Below are positions 33,696 through 42,695 of a stretch of DNA of 64,000 nucleotides, one piece after another. A model generated the notes under the pieces. The model saw only the letters and a list, made by a program, of their open reading frames with translations. It made no database searches and was not told the DNA's origin. The stretch's first letter is position 1. Every line of letters begins with the position of its first letter. The DNA is from Streptomyces sp. 2131.1 (GTDB taxonomy: Bacteria > Actinomycetota > Actinomycetes > Streptomycetales > Streptomycetaceae), in NCBI RefSeq assembly GCF_900105515.1, contig NZ_FNSY01000001.1, forward strand, positions 2,232,001-2,296,000. The letters are read 5' to 3'. A program made the position numbers and the translations under genes.

Positions 33696-35290
33696 GACGG
33701 CTCCTCGCGGTAGGCCGCCGCCTCCTCCAGGTCCAGCCGGCGCAGCAGGGTGCGCATCATCTCGTCGTCGATCCTGCGCTCGTCCCGCAGCCGTACGAAG
33801 ACCTCGCGCTCGGTCTCGATCATCTCGCCGGCGAGGCGCCGGTAGGTGTCGTCCGCCGACTCGCCGGTGACCGGGTTGGCCGCGCCGAGCCGCTCCCACA
33901 CGGCGTTGCGGCGGCGCTCCAGGACGGTGCGCAGCCGGTCGGCGAGGGGCTTGGGCAGCCGGTTGCGCTCGTCGGTGAGCAGGTCGTCCAGGCGGGCCTC
34001 GGCGGCGGTGGACGCCTCGTTCTGGGCCTGCGCCTCGGCGAGGGTCTCGGCCTGCCGGTCCCGGCCCGGCAGTTTCAGCACGCGCACCAGGACCGGCAGC
34101 GTGAGCCCCTGGACCACCAGTGTGCCGATGACCGTGGTGAACGTCAGGAACAGCACCAGGTTGCGCGCCGGGAAGGCCGCCCCGTCGGCCGTGACGAGCG
34201 GGACGGAGAAGGCGATGGCGAGCGAGACGACCCCGCGCATGCCGGCCCAGCCGACGATGAGCGGCGAGGTCCAGTCCGTACCGCTCTCCCGCTCCCTGAT
34301 GCGCCGCGACAGCCACCGGGGCAGGTAGGTCGCCGGGTAGACCCAGACGAAGCGCACCACCACGACCGCGAGGAAGACCAGCACCGCGTAACCGAAGGCG
34401 TCCGTCACGGAGTACGTGCCGAGCCCCTTGAGCACGAACGGCAACTGGAGGCCGATCAGCGCGAACACGGCGGACTCCAGGACGAAGGCGACCATCTTCC
34501 AGACGGCGGCCTCCTGGAGCCGGGTGGCGAAGTCGACCTGCCAGGAGCGATGGCCGAGGTACAGCGCGACGACGACCACGGCGAGCACACCGGAGGCGTG
34601 GACGCGCTCGGCCGCCGCGTACGCCACGAACGGGATCAGCAGCGAAAGGGTGTTCTGGAGCAGCGGTTCCCTGAGATGGGTGCGCAGCCAGTGCAGCGGG
34701 ACCATGAGCAGCAGGCCGACCCCGACACCCCCGACCGAGGCCAGCAGGAATTCGCCGGCCCCCGCGCCCCAGCTGATGCCCTCGCCCACCGCAGCGGCGA
34801 GGGCCACCTTGTACGCGGTGATCGCGGTGGCGTCGTTCACCAGGGACTCGCCCTGGAGGATCGTCGTGACGCGCGCGGGCAGCCCCACCCGGCGGGCGAT
34901 GGCCGCGGCGGTGACGGCGTCCGGCGGGGCGATCACGGCCCCGAGCACCAGCGCGGCGGTCAGCGGCAGGTCGGGCACCAGCAGATACGCCAGCCAGCCC
35001 ACCGCGACCGTCGCGAACAGCACGTACCCCACCGAGAGCAGCGCCACGGGCCGCAGGTTGGCCCGCAGATCGAGGTAGGAGCTGTCCACGGCGGCCGTGT
35101 AGAGCAGGGGCGGCAGCAGCAGGGGGAGCACGATGTGCGCGTCCAGGGTGTACGTCGGCACCCCCGGCACGTACGAGGCGATCAAGCCGACGGCGACCAG
35201 CAGCAGGGGGGCCGGCACCGGGGTGCGGCGGGCGAGACCGGCCGTCGCGGCGCTGCCCGCGACCAGCGCCACCAGGGGCAATGCGTCCAT
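33692..35290 (-). CDS. Na+/H+ antiporter (CPA1 family)
   Basis: A 532-residue protein with about 12 membrane helices in residues 1-400 and a charged cytoplasmic helical tail of about 110 residues. The ion-binding ND motif is in GESLVNDATAITAYKVAL, preceded by the conserved APPDAVTAAAIARRVGLP. GWAGMRGVVSLAIAFSVPL is the second family signature. It exchanges protons for sodium at the cell membrane to control pH and salt. The ATG at 35290 lies 35 bases from the divergent Zn-finger gene, with which it must share a promoter region. Confidence 0.92.
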   Translation of the reverse strand: MDALPLVALVAGSAATAGLARRTPVPAPLLLVAVGLIASYVPGVPTYTLDAHIVLPLLLPPLLYTAAVDSSYLDLRANLRPVALLSVGYVLFATVAVGWLAYLLVPDLPLTAALVLGAVIAPPDAVTAAAIARRVGLPARVTTILQGESLVNDATAITAYKVALAAAVGEGISWGAGAGEFLLASVGGVGVGLLLMVPLHWLRTHLREPLLQNTLSLLIPFVAYAAAERVHASGVLAVVVVALYLGHRSWQVDFATRLQEAAVWKMVAFVLESAVFALIGLQLPFVLKGLGTYSVTDAFGYAVLVFLAVVVVRFVWVYPATYLPRWLSRRIRERESGTDWTSPLIVGWAGMRGVVSLAIAFSVPLVTADGAAFPARNLVLFLTFTTVIGTLVVQGLTLPVLVRVLKLPGRDRQAETLAEAQAQNEASTAAEARLDDLLTDERNRLPKPLADRLRTVLERRRNAVWERLGAANPVTGESADDTYRRLAGEMIETEREVFVRLRDERRIDDEMMRTLLRRLDLEEAAAYREEPS

Positions 35291-35325
35291 CTCATGATCC
35301 TCGCATCCGTCGTAACCTGGCCGGC

Positions 35326-35586
35326 ATGAGTGTGTGCACGCATGTACCGGACCTGCCGCGCCCCGAACCCGCGCCCCTCGGTGAGACCTGCCCCGAGTGC
35401 CTGGCGGCCGGCACCCACCCCGTGCAGCTGCGTCTGTGCCTGACCTGCGGCCATGTCGGCTGCTGCGACTCCTCGCCCGGACGGCACGCGACGGGGCACT
35501 TCGAGCAGACCGGCCACCCGGTGATGCGGAGCTTCGAACCGGGCGAGAACTGGCGTTGGTGCTTTGTCGACGGTTCGATCGTCTGA
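35326..35586 (+). CDS. UBP-type zinc finger protein
   Basis: An 86-residue protein with the ZnF-UBP pattern: VCTHVP at the start, ETCPECLAAGTHPVQLRLC, LTCGHVGCCDSSPGRHATGH and HFEQTGHPVM. The cysteines and histidines would bind two or three zinc ions. In eukaryotes the fold binds the ubiquitin C-terminus; bacterial stand-alone copies have no established role. It is commonly encoded beside Na+/H+ antiporters, as here. Confidence 0.88.
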   Translation: MSVCTHVPDLPRPEPAPLGETCPECLAAGTHPVQLRLCLTCGHVGCCDSSPGRHATGHFEQTGHPVMRSFEPGENWRWCFVDGSIV

Positions 35587-35817
35587 CGCACGGGTACGTC
35601 AAACCGGCGCCCGTTGTTCGCAATTGACCAACGCAGACCCCTAGCCACTGTGTGTACGCATGGACCTACCATGAGTGACAGCCGCGGGGAGGGGTTCCGG
35701 CGACACGGCATCATGGATCGCGATAGCGTCGCCGGACCGAGAACCGAAGACGTACCGCATGGCTCCGGGCGTTCTTCCCGGAACCTCGAATGAGTTTGTG
35801 CCACCTTGGAGGTGAGG

Positions 35818-36231
35818 GTGTCCCAGATCGCAGGCGAGCCCGGGAATCAGGACTTCGTAGAGGTCCGGCTGCCCGCTGCGGGTGCCTACCTGTCGGTGCT
35901 GCGCACGGCCACGGCCGGTCTCGCAGCACGCTTGGACTTCACTCTCGACGAGATCGAGGACCTTCGCATCGCGGTCGACGAGGCCTGCGCGATCCTGCTC
36001 CAGCAGGCCGTGCCCGGCTCCGTCCTCAGCTGTGTGTTCCGTCTCATCGACGATTCACTCGAGGTGACGGTCGCGGCCCCGACCACCGACGGCCGCGCCC
36101 CGGAGCGCGACACCTTCGCCTGGACGGTGCTCTCCGCGCTGGCCGGGAAGGTCGACTCCTCGGTCGCCGACGACCGGACGGTCAGCATCAGCCTGTACAA
36201 ACAGCGCGGCGCGGGACCCGGGCCGGCGTGA
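35818..36231 (+). CDS. Anti-sigma factor of SigH (RsbW-like kinase fold; UshX/PrsH type)
   Basis: A 137-residue GHKL-ATPase-fold protein. The GTG at 35818 was chosen for its GGAGGTGAG ribosome site. It has LDFTLDEIEDLRIAVDEACA, matching the N-box of RsbW/SpoIIAB anti-sigma factors. It is translationally coupled to the sigma gene (GTGA overlap). In S. coelicolor the protein at this place holds SigH inactive until osmotic stress or development releases it. Confidence 0.88.
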   Translation: MSQIAGEPGNQDFVEVRLPAAGAYLSVLRTATAGLAARLDFTLDEIEDLRIAVDEACAILLQQAVPGSVLSCVFRLIDDSLEVTVAAPTTDGRAPERDTFAWTVLSALAGKVDSSVADDRTVSISLYKQRGAGPGPA

Positions 36232-37208
36232 GCAACGGGAACGGGGACGGTCCTGTGCGGGACGAGACGATCCGACCGGGGGCGGTGCGTGCGGCAGGCA
36301 TCCCGGACCAGCAGGCCCTGCCTCATCCGGTGGACGGGGCCGACCTGCCCCGTGCGGTGGACGGGGCGAACGGGCCCGCCGGCATTACGGTCGCGGTGGA
36401 GCAGTCGCAGGCGGAGCGGGCAGGCCAGATGAGCGAGCACGGACACCACGATCCAAACGACCGCAGCGGGGCGCGGGCGCTCTTCATCGAGCTGCGCGGG
36501 CTTCCCGACGGGTCGCCGGAGCGCGCCGAGCTGCGCAACCGGCTGGTGCGGATGCATCTGCCGCTGGTCGAGCACCTGGCGCGGCGCTTCCGCAACCGCG
36601 GGGAGCCGCTGGACGACCTGACCCAGGTCGCCACGATCGGGCTGATCAAGTCCGTCGACCGGTTCGACCCGGACCGCGGTGTCGAGTTCTCGACGTACGC
36701 GACGCCGACGGTCGTCGGGGAGATCAAGCGGCACTTCCGCGACAAGGGCTGGGCGGTGCGGGTGCCGCGCCGACTCCAGGAGCTGCGGCTCTCGCTGACC
36801 TCGGCGACCGCGGAGCTCTCCCAGCTGCACGGCCGCTCGCCGACGGTGCACGAGCTGGCGGAGCGGCTGGGGATCTCCGAGGAGGAGGTCCTGGAGGGCC
36901 TGGAGTCGGCCAACGCGTACAGCACGCTCTCGCTGGACGTGCCGGACACCGACGACGAGTCGCCGGCCGTGGCGGACACGCTGGGCTCCGAGGACGAGGC
37001 GCTGGAGGGCGTCGAGTACCGGGAGTCGCTGAAGCCGCTCCTGGAGGACCTGCCGCCGAGGGAAAAGCGGATTCTGCTGCTCCGGTTCTTCGGCAACATG
37101 ACCCAGTCGCAGATCGCGCAGGAGGTCGGCATCTCACAGATGCACGTCTCGCGCCTGCTGGCCCGCACACTGGCGCAGCTGCGCGAGCGGCTGCTCGTGG
37201 AGGAGTAG
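36228..37208 (+). CDS. sigH: Stress-response sigma factor SigH (SigB/SigF family)
   Basis: A 326-residue sigma factor without region 1.1. Residues 1-75 are a low-complexity N-terminal extension; an internal ATG (MSEHGHHDPND) gives a shorter form, in line with several SigH products in S. coelicolor. Region 2 includes LARRFRNRGEPLDDLTQVAT and RGVEFSTYATPTVVGEIKRH, region 3 SPTVHELAERLGISEEEVLE, and region 4 ILLLRFFGNMTQSQIAQEVG. It is downstream of, and coupled to, its anti-sigma gene, and ends in a strong terminator. Confidence 0.9.
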   Translation: MSNGNGDGPVRDETIRPGAVRAAGIPDQQALPHPVDGADLPRAVDGANGPAGITVAVEQSQAERAGQMSEHGHHDPNDRSGARALFIELRGLPDGSPERAELRNRLVRMHLPLVEHLARRFRNRGEPLDDLTQVATIGLIKSVDRFDPDRGVEFSTYATPTVVGEIKRHFRDKGWAVRVPRRLQELRLSLTSATAELSQLHGRSPTVHELAERLGISEEEVLEGLESANAYSTLSLDVPDTDDESPAVADTLGSEDEALEGVEYRESLKPLLEDLPPREKRILLLRFFGNMTQSQIAQEVGISQMHVSRLLARTLAQLRERLLVEE

Positions 37209-37220
37209 GCACCGCGGGTA

Positions 37221-37262
37221 CGCGAGGAGGCCGCCGGGGACGTTCCCGGCGGCCTCCTCGCG
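37221..37262. terminator. Bidirectional terminator between sigH and the convergent membrane gene
   Basis: A 42-base hairpin with about 18-base complementary arms (CGCGAGGAGGCCGCCGGG and its complement) and a short loop, placed 12 bases after the sigH stop and 13 before the end of the membrane gene on the other strand. Confidence 0.85.
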
Positions 37263-37275
37263 CGTCGGTGGACGG

Positions 37276-37740
37276 TCAGGCGTCGGTGGTGTCCGCGTCG
37301 GGCGCCGCGCCCGGCCTGCGGATGCCCAGGGCCTCGATGGTGGCGGGCCTGACCAGCTGGTAGAGGGCGGTCAGCGCCACCGCCGCGAGCACGATCCCGG
37401 CCGGGATCAGCGCGCCGTGGGAGCGCAGCAGCGTCCAGGCCACCGGCAGCGCGATGATCTGCGTGATGAGCGCGGGACCCCGGCTCCAGCTGCGGCGGCG
37501 CAGCAGGCCGCGGGCGGCGAAGAGCGGGATCAGGCCGAGCGCGATCACCGTCAGACCGCCCATTTCGGCCTGCTCGGGGCTGTCGGGGCGGCCCAGCAGC
37601 CCCATCACCAGCATGTAGATCCCGCCAACGAGGAGGGCGGCGCCTTCGAGGGCGTTCAGCCCGGCCACCAGCGTGATCCTGGCGGGCTTCGCCGGGCCGG
37701 CCGAGGGGGCCGGCGAGGGCGCGTTCTGCTGAGTACTCAC
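37276..37740 (-). CDS. Integral membrane protein, four helices
   Basis: A 154-residue protein. After a Pro/Ala-rich tail (1-20) come four hydrophobic segments: LVAGLNALEGAALLVGGIYM, GLTVIALGLIPLFAARGLL, ALITQIIALPVAWTLL and PAGIVLAAVALTALYQLV. The C-terminus is short and acidic. It is conserved between sigH and the lipid kinase gene in Streptomyces. No function is known. Confidence 0.8.
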   Translation of the reverse strand: MSTQQNAPSPAPSAGPAKPARITLVAGLNALEGAALLVGGIYMLVMGLLGRPDSPEQAEMGGLTVIALGLIPLFAARGLLRRRSWSRGPALITQIIALPVAWTLLRSHGALIPAGIVLAAVALTALYQLVRPATIEALGIRRPGAAPDADTTDA

Positions 37741-37880
37741 CCTTGCAGGTTGGCATCCCGGCCCCGGGAAAGGAAAGCCGGGGTCACCCCGTCGCAGCGC
37801 CGCGCGCGGGCCGTCACCGAGCGTGAGGTCCGACGGACAGGACTTCAGGCCTGTACCCCGCGGTAGGTAGGCTGGCAGTC

Positions 37881-38849
37881 ATGCGCGCACTTCTTGTGGT
37901 CAATCCAGCCGCCACCACCACCAGTGCGCGGACCCGTGACGTGCTGATCCACGCGCTGGCCAGCGAGATGAAGCTGGAGGCCGTCACCACGGAGTACCGC
38001 GGGCACGCCCGCGACCTGGCGAGGCGGGCGGCCGACGGCGACGACATCGATCTCGTGGTGGCGCTCGGCGGCGACGGCACGGTCAACGAGGTCGTGAACG
38101 GGCTGCTGCACCGGGGCCCGGACCTCGACAGCCTGCCGAAGCTGGCCGTGGTGCCCGGCGGCTCCACCAATGTCTTCGCGCGCGCCCTCGGCCTCCCCAA
38201 CGACGCGGTGGAGGCGACCGGCGCTATCCTGGACGCGCTGGCGAACCGGACGGAGCGCACGGTGGGCCTGGGCCTCGCGGCCGGGACGCCGGGCACGGAG
38301 GACGAGTCGGTGCCGGAGCGCTGGTTCACCTTCTGCGCCGGCCTCGGATTCGACGCCGGGGTGGTGGGCCGGGTCGAACAGCAGCGGGAGCGCGGCAAGC
38401 GTTCGACCCATGCCCTGTACGTGCGCCAGGTGCTGCGGCAGTTCCTGGACGAGCCGCACCGGAGGCAGGGTGTGATAACGCTCGACGTGCCCGGCGAGGA
38501 GCCGGTCACCGACCTCGCGCTCTCCATAATCTGCAACACGGCGCCCTGGACGTACCTGGGGAACAGGCCGGTCTACGCGGCCCCCCAGGCATCCTTCGAC
38601 ACCGCTCTGGACGTGCTGGGCCTGCGGAAACTCTCCACGGCGTCGGTCGGCCGGTATGCCACCCAGCTGCTCATGTCGAGCCCCGACAAGGGCCCCCGGG
38701 GCAAGCACGCGGTTTCACGGCACGACCTCACGGACTTCACCTTGCATTCAAAGGTTCCACTGCCCTTCCAGATGGACGGTGACCACCTCGGGGTGCGTAC
38801 GAGTGTGACGTTCACAGGCGTACGCCGTGCACTGCGTGTGATTGTGTGA
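37881..38849 (+). CDS. Diacylglycerol kinase-family lipid kinase
   Basis: A 322-residue DAGK-catalytic-domain protein. It starts MRALLVVNPAATTTSARTRD and has the nucleotide-binding ALGGDGTVNEVVNGLL near 60-75, then VVPGGSTNVFARALGLP, both standard for DgkB/YegS-type kinases. Substrate may be diacylglycerol or a related lipid. The gene is separated from wblE by a 319-base leader region. Confidence 0.87.
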   Translation: MRALLVVNPAATTTSARTRDVLIHALASEMKLEAVTTEYRGHARDLARRAADGDDIDLVVALGGDGTVNEVVNGLLHRGPDLDSLPKLAVVPGGSTNVFARALGLPNDAVEATGAILDALANRTERTVGLGLAAGTPGTEDESVPERWFTFCAGLGFDAGVVGRVEQQRERGKRSTHALYVRQVLRQFLDEPHRRQGVITLDVPGEEPVTDLALSIICNTAPWTYLGNRPVYAAPQASFDTALDVLGLRKLSTASVGRYATQLLMSSPDKGPRGKHAVSRHDLTDFTLHSKVPLPFQMDGDHLGVRTSVTFTGVRRALRVIV

Positions 38850-39168
38850 GTGGAAGGGACCAAAGTCCTTTAACTCGAACGTTTGGACTGGCTTCCACCC
38901 TCTAGAAGTACGGCTGTGACCTAGCCGACACCGAGGAATCAAAAAAAACTTTCCAGAAGGGGTTGTATCCGCCGCCGAGGTTTGCGAATCTCTACATGGC
39001 GATCGGGACGGCCCGCAACAACGGCCTCCACTGAGAGCCGGAACCCCTCCTCACTTCACAGGACCACAACCAGTTCATCTGGGCGTCGGGCCTACACCTG
39101 CGGGGGGATTCGTGAAAGCGTTCACATTCACAAGCCACAGTACGTAACACCAAGGAGAGGTAGCAGCC
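38850..39168 (+). promoter_or_regulatory. Long promoter/leader region of wblE
   Basis: No gene is seen in these 319 bases. A run of eight or more A (38941-38948) stands out in this GC-rich genome. TTGTATCC at 38963 with TCTCTACAT about 25 bases later may be a promoter. AAGGAGAGG just before the wblE ATG is its ribosome site. Confidence 0.5.
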
Positions 39169-39426
39169 ATGGACTGGCGTCACAACGCCGTTTGTCGTGA
39201 GGAAGACCCGGAGCTGTTCTTCCCCATCGGCAACACCGGTCCTGCGCTGCTGCAGATCGAGGAAGCCAAGGCCGTCTGCCGTCGCTGCCCCGTCATGGAG
39301 CAGTGCCTGCAGTGGGCGCTCGAGTCCGGCCAGGACTCCGGCGTCTGGGGTGGCCTCAGCGAGGACGAGCGCCGCGCAATGAAGCGCCGCGCCGCTCGCA
39401 ACCGGGCGCGCAACGCCAGCGCCTGA
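39169..39426 (+). CDS. wblE: WhiB-like Fe-S protein WblE
   Basis: An 85-residue Wbl protein. The four cluster cysteines are C9, C37, C40 and C46 (the last three in CRRCPVMEQC), followed by the GVWGG turn at 58-62 and a basic DNA-binding tail (RRAMKRRAARNRARN). Wbl proteins bind a redox-sensitive [4Fe-4S] cluster and act with the principal sigma factor. The position between the lipid kinase and histidine kinase matches wblE in S. coelicolor. Confidence 0.92.
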   Translation: MDWRHNAVCREEDPELFFPIGNTGPALLQIEEAKAVCRRCPVMEQCLQWALESGQDSGVWGGLSEDERRAMKRRAARNRARNASA

Positions 39427-39532
39427 CCGACGCCACCGCTACGAACCTGAGCCAGGCGGCGCGTACAGCGCGTACGTACCACCCCGCCCCCCGAGTCGCA
39501 GCGCGCAGTACCCCCGAAGCGCATGCTTGACC

Positions 39533-39570
39533 AGAGAGCCCGGACCGTTCACCAACGGTCCGGGCTCTCT
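39533..39570. terminator. Bidirectional terminator between wblE and the histidine kinase gene
   Basis: Two 17-base exact complementary arms (AGAGAGCCCGGACCGTT and its complement) with a four-base CACC loop, between two convergent genes. Confidence 0.88.
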
Positions 39571-39587
39571 GCCGTGTACGGGCCCCG

Positions 39588-41054
39588 CTACTTCTCGTTG
39601 CGGACCGGGATGTCGAGGACCACCTGCGTCCCGCGCTCCGGCGCCGGCACCATGCCGAAGGTGCCGCCCAGCTCCCCCTCGACCAGGGTGCGGACGATCT
39701 GGAGGCCGAGGTTGCCGGCCTTCTGCGGGTCGAACCCCTCGGGCAGACCGCAGCCGTCGTCCTGGACCGTGATGAGCAGCCGCCCCTCGGCGGGCGAGCC
39801 GCCCCGGACGGCGGAGACCTCGACCGTGCCCGACTCGGCGACGGAGAAGGCGTGTTCCAGGGCGTTCTGCAGGACCTCGGTGAGGACCATCGAGAGCGGG
39901 GTGGCCACCTCCGCGTCGAGCACACCGAAGCGTCCCGTGCGGCGGCAGGTGACCTTGCCCGGCGAGATCTCCGCGACCATCGCGATCACCCGGTCCGCGA
40001 TGTCGTCGAACTCCACCCGCTCGTCCAGGTTCTGGGACAGCGTCTCATGCACGATGGCGATCGAACCGACGCGCCGGACCGCCTCGTTGAGTGCCTCGCG
40101 GCCCTGCGGGGAGTCCATCCGGCGGGCCTGGAGCCTCAACAGGGCGGCGACCGTCTGGAGGTTGTTCTTCACCCGGTGGTGGATCTCCCGGATGGTGGCG
40201 TCCTTGGTGATCAACTCGCGCTCGCGGCGGCGCAGTTCCGTGACGTCACGCAGGAGGACCAGGGAGCCGATGCGGACGCCCTTGGGCTTGAGCGGGATCG
40301 CGCGCAGCTGGATCACCCCGCCGGCGCACTCGACCTCGAACTCACGGGGCGCGTAACCGCTGGCCAGTTTGACCAGGGCCTCGTCCACCGGGCCCCGGGA
40401 CGGGGCGAGTTCGGCGGTGATCTGGCCGAGGTGCTGGCCGACGAGGTCGGACGCGAGGCCGAGACGGTGGTAGGCGGAGAGGCCGTTGGGACTGGCGTAC
40501 TGGACGACCCCGTCGGCGTCGAGCCGGACCAGGCCGTCGCCGACGCGCGGGGACGCGTCCATGTCGACCTGCTGGCCGGGGAACGGGAAGGAGCCGGCGG
40601 CGATCATCTGCGCGAGGTCGGAGGCGGACTGGAGGTAGGTCAGCTCCAGCCGCGAGGGGGTGCGCACGGTGAGCAGGTTGGTGTTGCGCGCGATGACGCC
40701 GAGCACCCGGCCCTCCCGGCGTACGGGGATCGACTCGACCCGTACGGGGACCTCCTCGCGCCACTCCGGGTCGCCCTCGCGCACGATCCGGCCCTCGTCC
40801 AGGGCGGCGTCCAGGAGCGGACGGCGGCCGCGCGGGACCAGGTGGCCGACCATGTCGTCCTGGTACGAGGTGGGGCCGGTGTTGGGCCGCATCTGGGCGA
40901 CGGAGACGTACCGGGTGCCGTCGCGGGTGGGGACCCACAGCACGAGGTCGGCGAAGGAGAGGTCGGAGAGCAACTGCCACTCCGAGACCAGCAGGTGAAG
41001 CCATTCGAGGTCGGTGTCGCTCAGGGCCGTGTGCTGGCGTACGAGGTCGTTCAT
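39588..41054 (-). CDS. PdtaS-like sensor histidine kinase (GAF/PAS, HisKA_2)
   Basis: A 488-residue cytoplasmic kinase. Residues about 1-150 form the H-kinase-N/GAF-type sensor (SFADLVLWVPTRDGTRYVSV), followed by a PAS domain (VRLDADGVVQYASPNGLSAY). The phospho-accepting histidine is in the HisKA_2 motif EIHHRVKNNLQTVAALLRLQ. The ATPase domain has VLQNALEHAF, VQDDGCGLPEGFD and GLQIVRTLV. It resembles mycobacterial PdtaS, which signals to an RNA-binding ANTAR regulator. The ATG at 41054 was chosen; a GTG three codons upstream is possible. The partner regulator is not in the window. Confidence 0.9.
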   Translation of the reverse strand: MNDLVRQHTALSDTDLEWLHLLVSEWQLLSDLSFADLVLWVPTRDGTRYVSVAQMRPNTGPTSYQDDMVGHLVPRGRRPLLDAALDEGRIVREGDPEWREEVPVRVESIPVRREGRVLGVIARNTNLLTVRTPSRLELTYLQSASDLAQMIAAGSFPFPGQQVDMDASPRVGDGLVRLDADGVVQYASPNGLSAYHRLGLASDLVGQHLGQITAELAPSRGPVDEALVKLASGYAPREFEVECAGGVIQLRAIPLKPKGVRIGSLVLLRDVTELRRRERELITKDATIREIHHRVKNNLQTVAALLRLQARRMDSPQGREALNEAVRRVGSIAIVHETLSQNLDERVEFDDIADRVIAMVAEISPGKVTCRRTGRFGVLDAEVATPLSMVLTEVLQNALEHAFSVAESGTVEVSAVRGGSPAEGRLLITVQDDGCGLPEGFDPQKAGNLGLQIVRTLVEGELGGTFGMVPAPERGTQVVLDIPVRNEK

Positions 41055-41170
41055 GGAGGGCACGTGTGCGAGGGTACCCGTGGATGCGTGCAGGTCCGAA
41101 CCGGAAGCGCCGCCCGTACGTGCGGTGAAGAAGGGCCGACATTGGCGCGCCCCATGGATGGACAGGGACT

Positions 41171-41186
41171 AATGGTCTAGTCCACA
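41171..41186. promoter_or_regulatory. dre-like DasR box upstream of the histidine kinase gene
   Basis: AATGGTCTAGTCCACA fits the TGGTCTAGACCA core with one mismatch. It lies 117 bases before the kinase start, in the 356-base region between the kinase and SIS-protein genes. Confidence 0.6.
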
Positions 41187-41410
41187 ATGCTGGATATGGA
41201 AGCCTCCGCTCTCCCCGCACAGGAGGGCGGACCGAGGTACCCGCGCTCTCTGCCCTGACTGCGCAGGTGCCTCTCCCCGGCCGGGGGCACCGCACACCGC
41301 CGGCCGAGCCGGCCGCCCGTGAGGGCGGCCCTACTCCGGGCTGCGGTGCTGGTCGGGCTGAGGGTCCCGGCCCGGCGCCGCGGCCCGCGGGTTTTTCCGG
41401 AGCACCCGCC

Positions 41411-42478
41411 TCAGCGGGTCTCGGTGACCTTCGCGAGCGCGCGCGGCGCGTCCGGGTCCTGGCCCCGGGCGATCGTCACCTCGTACGCCAGCATCTGGAG
41501 CGGCAGGATCTCCAGGACCGGCTGGACCTCCTCCTTGACCCCGGCCGTCGGCAGCACGAACCCCGCGGACGCCGCGGCCACCCGGTCCTTCGTCCCGACG
41601 ACGAAGAGATCGGCGCCCCGGCCGCGCAGCCGGTCCAGGACGGGCTGAAGGGCCTCGCCGCCCCGGCCGTCGGGCACCACGGCGATCACCGGCGAGATGT
41701 TGTCGACCATGGCGAGCGGGCCGTGCAGCAGGTCGGCGCCGGAGTACGAGAGGGCGGGGATGTAGCTCGTCTCCATGAGCTTGAGGGCCGCTTCCTTGGC
41801 CGTGGGGTAGCCGTAGCCGCGCGAGGTGATGACCATGCGCTCGGCGAAGCGGTACCGGGCGGCCAGGGACCGCACCTCGTCCTTGCGGGCGAGCACCGTC
41901 TCGGCGAGGTCGGGCAGGACGTCGGCCGCCGAGCCGTCGCCGCCGCGCAGCCCCTCGACGAACAGGTACAGCGAGAGCAGGGACGCGGTGTACGTCTTGG
42001 TGGCGGGCAGCGCCTTCTCGGGCCCGGCCAGGATGTCGATGTGGTACTCGGAGACGGCCGCGAGCGGCGAGTCCGGGTTGTTGGTCACCGCCAGCGTCAC
42101 CGCGCCCGCCTCCCGGGCGGCCCTGGTCGACGCCACCAGGTCGGGCGAGCCGCCGGACTGGCTGACGGTGACGACCAGCACGTCGCGGAGGTCCGGCTTC
42201 GCGCCGTACGCGGTGGTCGTGGACATCGAGGCAAGCCCGCAGGGCAGCCCCATCGTGATCTCCAGCAGGTACTTGGCGTAGAGCGCGGCGTTGTCGGAGG
42301 TGCCGCGGGCGGTGAGGAGGACGAAGCGCGGGTTCCTGGCGGCGATCCGCTCGGCGGTCTCCCGGACGACGGGCGCACCGCGTTCCAGGATGCGGGCGAG
42401 CATCCCGGGCTGCTCGGCCATCTCGCCGGACATGATGCGGCCGGGCCACTCGCCGCCGGCCGGGTCATTGGCGGACAT
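41411..42478 (-). CDS. SIS-domain protein, GlmS-like isomerase/deaminase (NagB-II candidate)
   Basis: A 355-residue protein with two SIS domains, equal to the C-terminal isomerase half of GlmS. Visible sugar-phosphate-binding motifs are LLTARGTSDNAALYAKYLLE, VVTVSQSGGSPDLVASTRAA and TKTYTASLLSLYLFVE in domain 1, and YPTAKEAALKLMETSYIPAL in domain 2. It lacks the glutaminase domain, so it may deaminate glucosamine-6-phosphate (NagB-II type) or isomerise another amino-sugar phosphate. It is divergent from nagB across a dre site, which puts it under DasR control. A later ATG at 42433 is a possible start. Confidence 0.85.
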   Translation of the reverse strand: MSANDPAGGEWPGRIMSGEMAEQPGMLARILERGAPVVRETAERIAARNPRFVLLTARGTSDNAALYAKYLLEITMGLPCGLASMSTTTAYGAKPDLRDVLVVTVSQSGGSPDLVASTRAAREAGAVTLAVTNNPDSPLAAVSEYHIDILAGPEKALPATKTYTASLLSLYLFVEGLRGGDGSAADVLPDLAETVLARKDEVRSLAARYRFAERMVITSRGYGYPTAKEAALKLMETSYIPALSYSGADLLHGPLAMVDNISPVIAVVPDGRGGEALQPVLDRLRGRGADLFVVGTKDRVAAASAGFVLPTAGVKEEVQPVLEILPLQMLAYEVTIARGQDPDAPRALAKVTETR

Positions 42479-42645
42479 GTCTGATGCCTCCCGGGTGTCG
42501 CGATGCGTCGGACCAGTCGAACACGGGGTGCGCGGGGGCCGCCAGCGGGCGGCGGCCGGCGGGATGGCGGCGGGGCCGGGTGGGGCGTCCGAGTGCCGGT
42601 ACGGGCCGTGTGTGAACGGGCCGGATCTGCTAGATTAGGAACTTG

Positions 42646-42661
42646 ATTGGTCTATACCACA
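42646..42661. promoter_or_regulatory. dre box controlling nagB and the divergent SIS gene
   Basis: ATTGGTCTATACCACA is a near-consensus DasR-responsive element (TGGTCTAKACCA core). It is 35 bases upstream of the nagB start, in the shared promoter region. Confidence 0.85.
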
Positions 42662-42695
42662 TACCTCACTCTTCGATCGGATCGGCAGGCCCCGC

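Noticed and set aside
38935..38964. SigR-type promoter (GGAAT...GTT) upstream of wblE
   Set aside because: The spacing between GGAAT and GTT is 22 bases, while SigR promoters need about 18.
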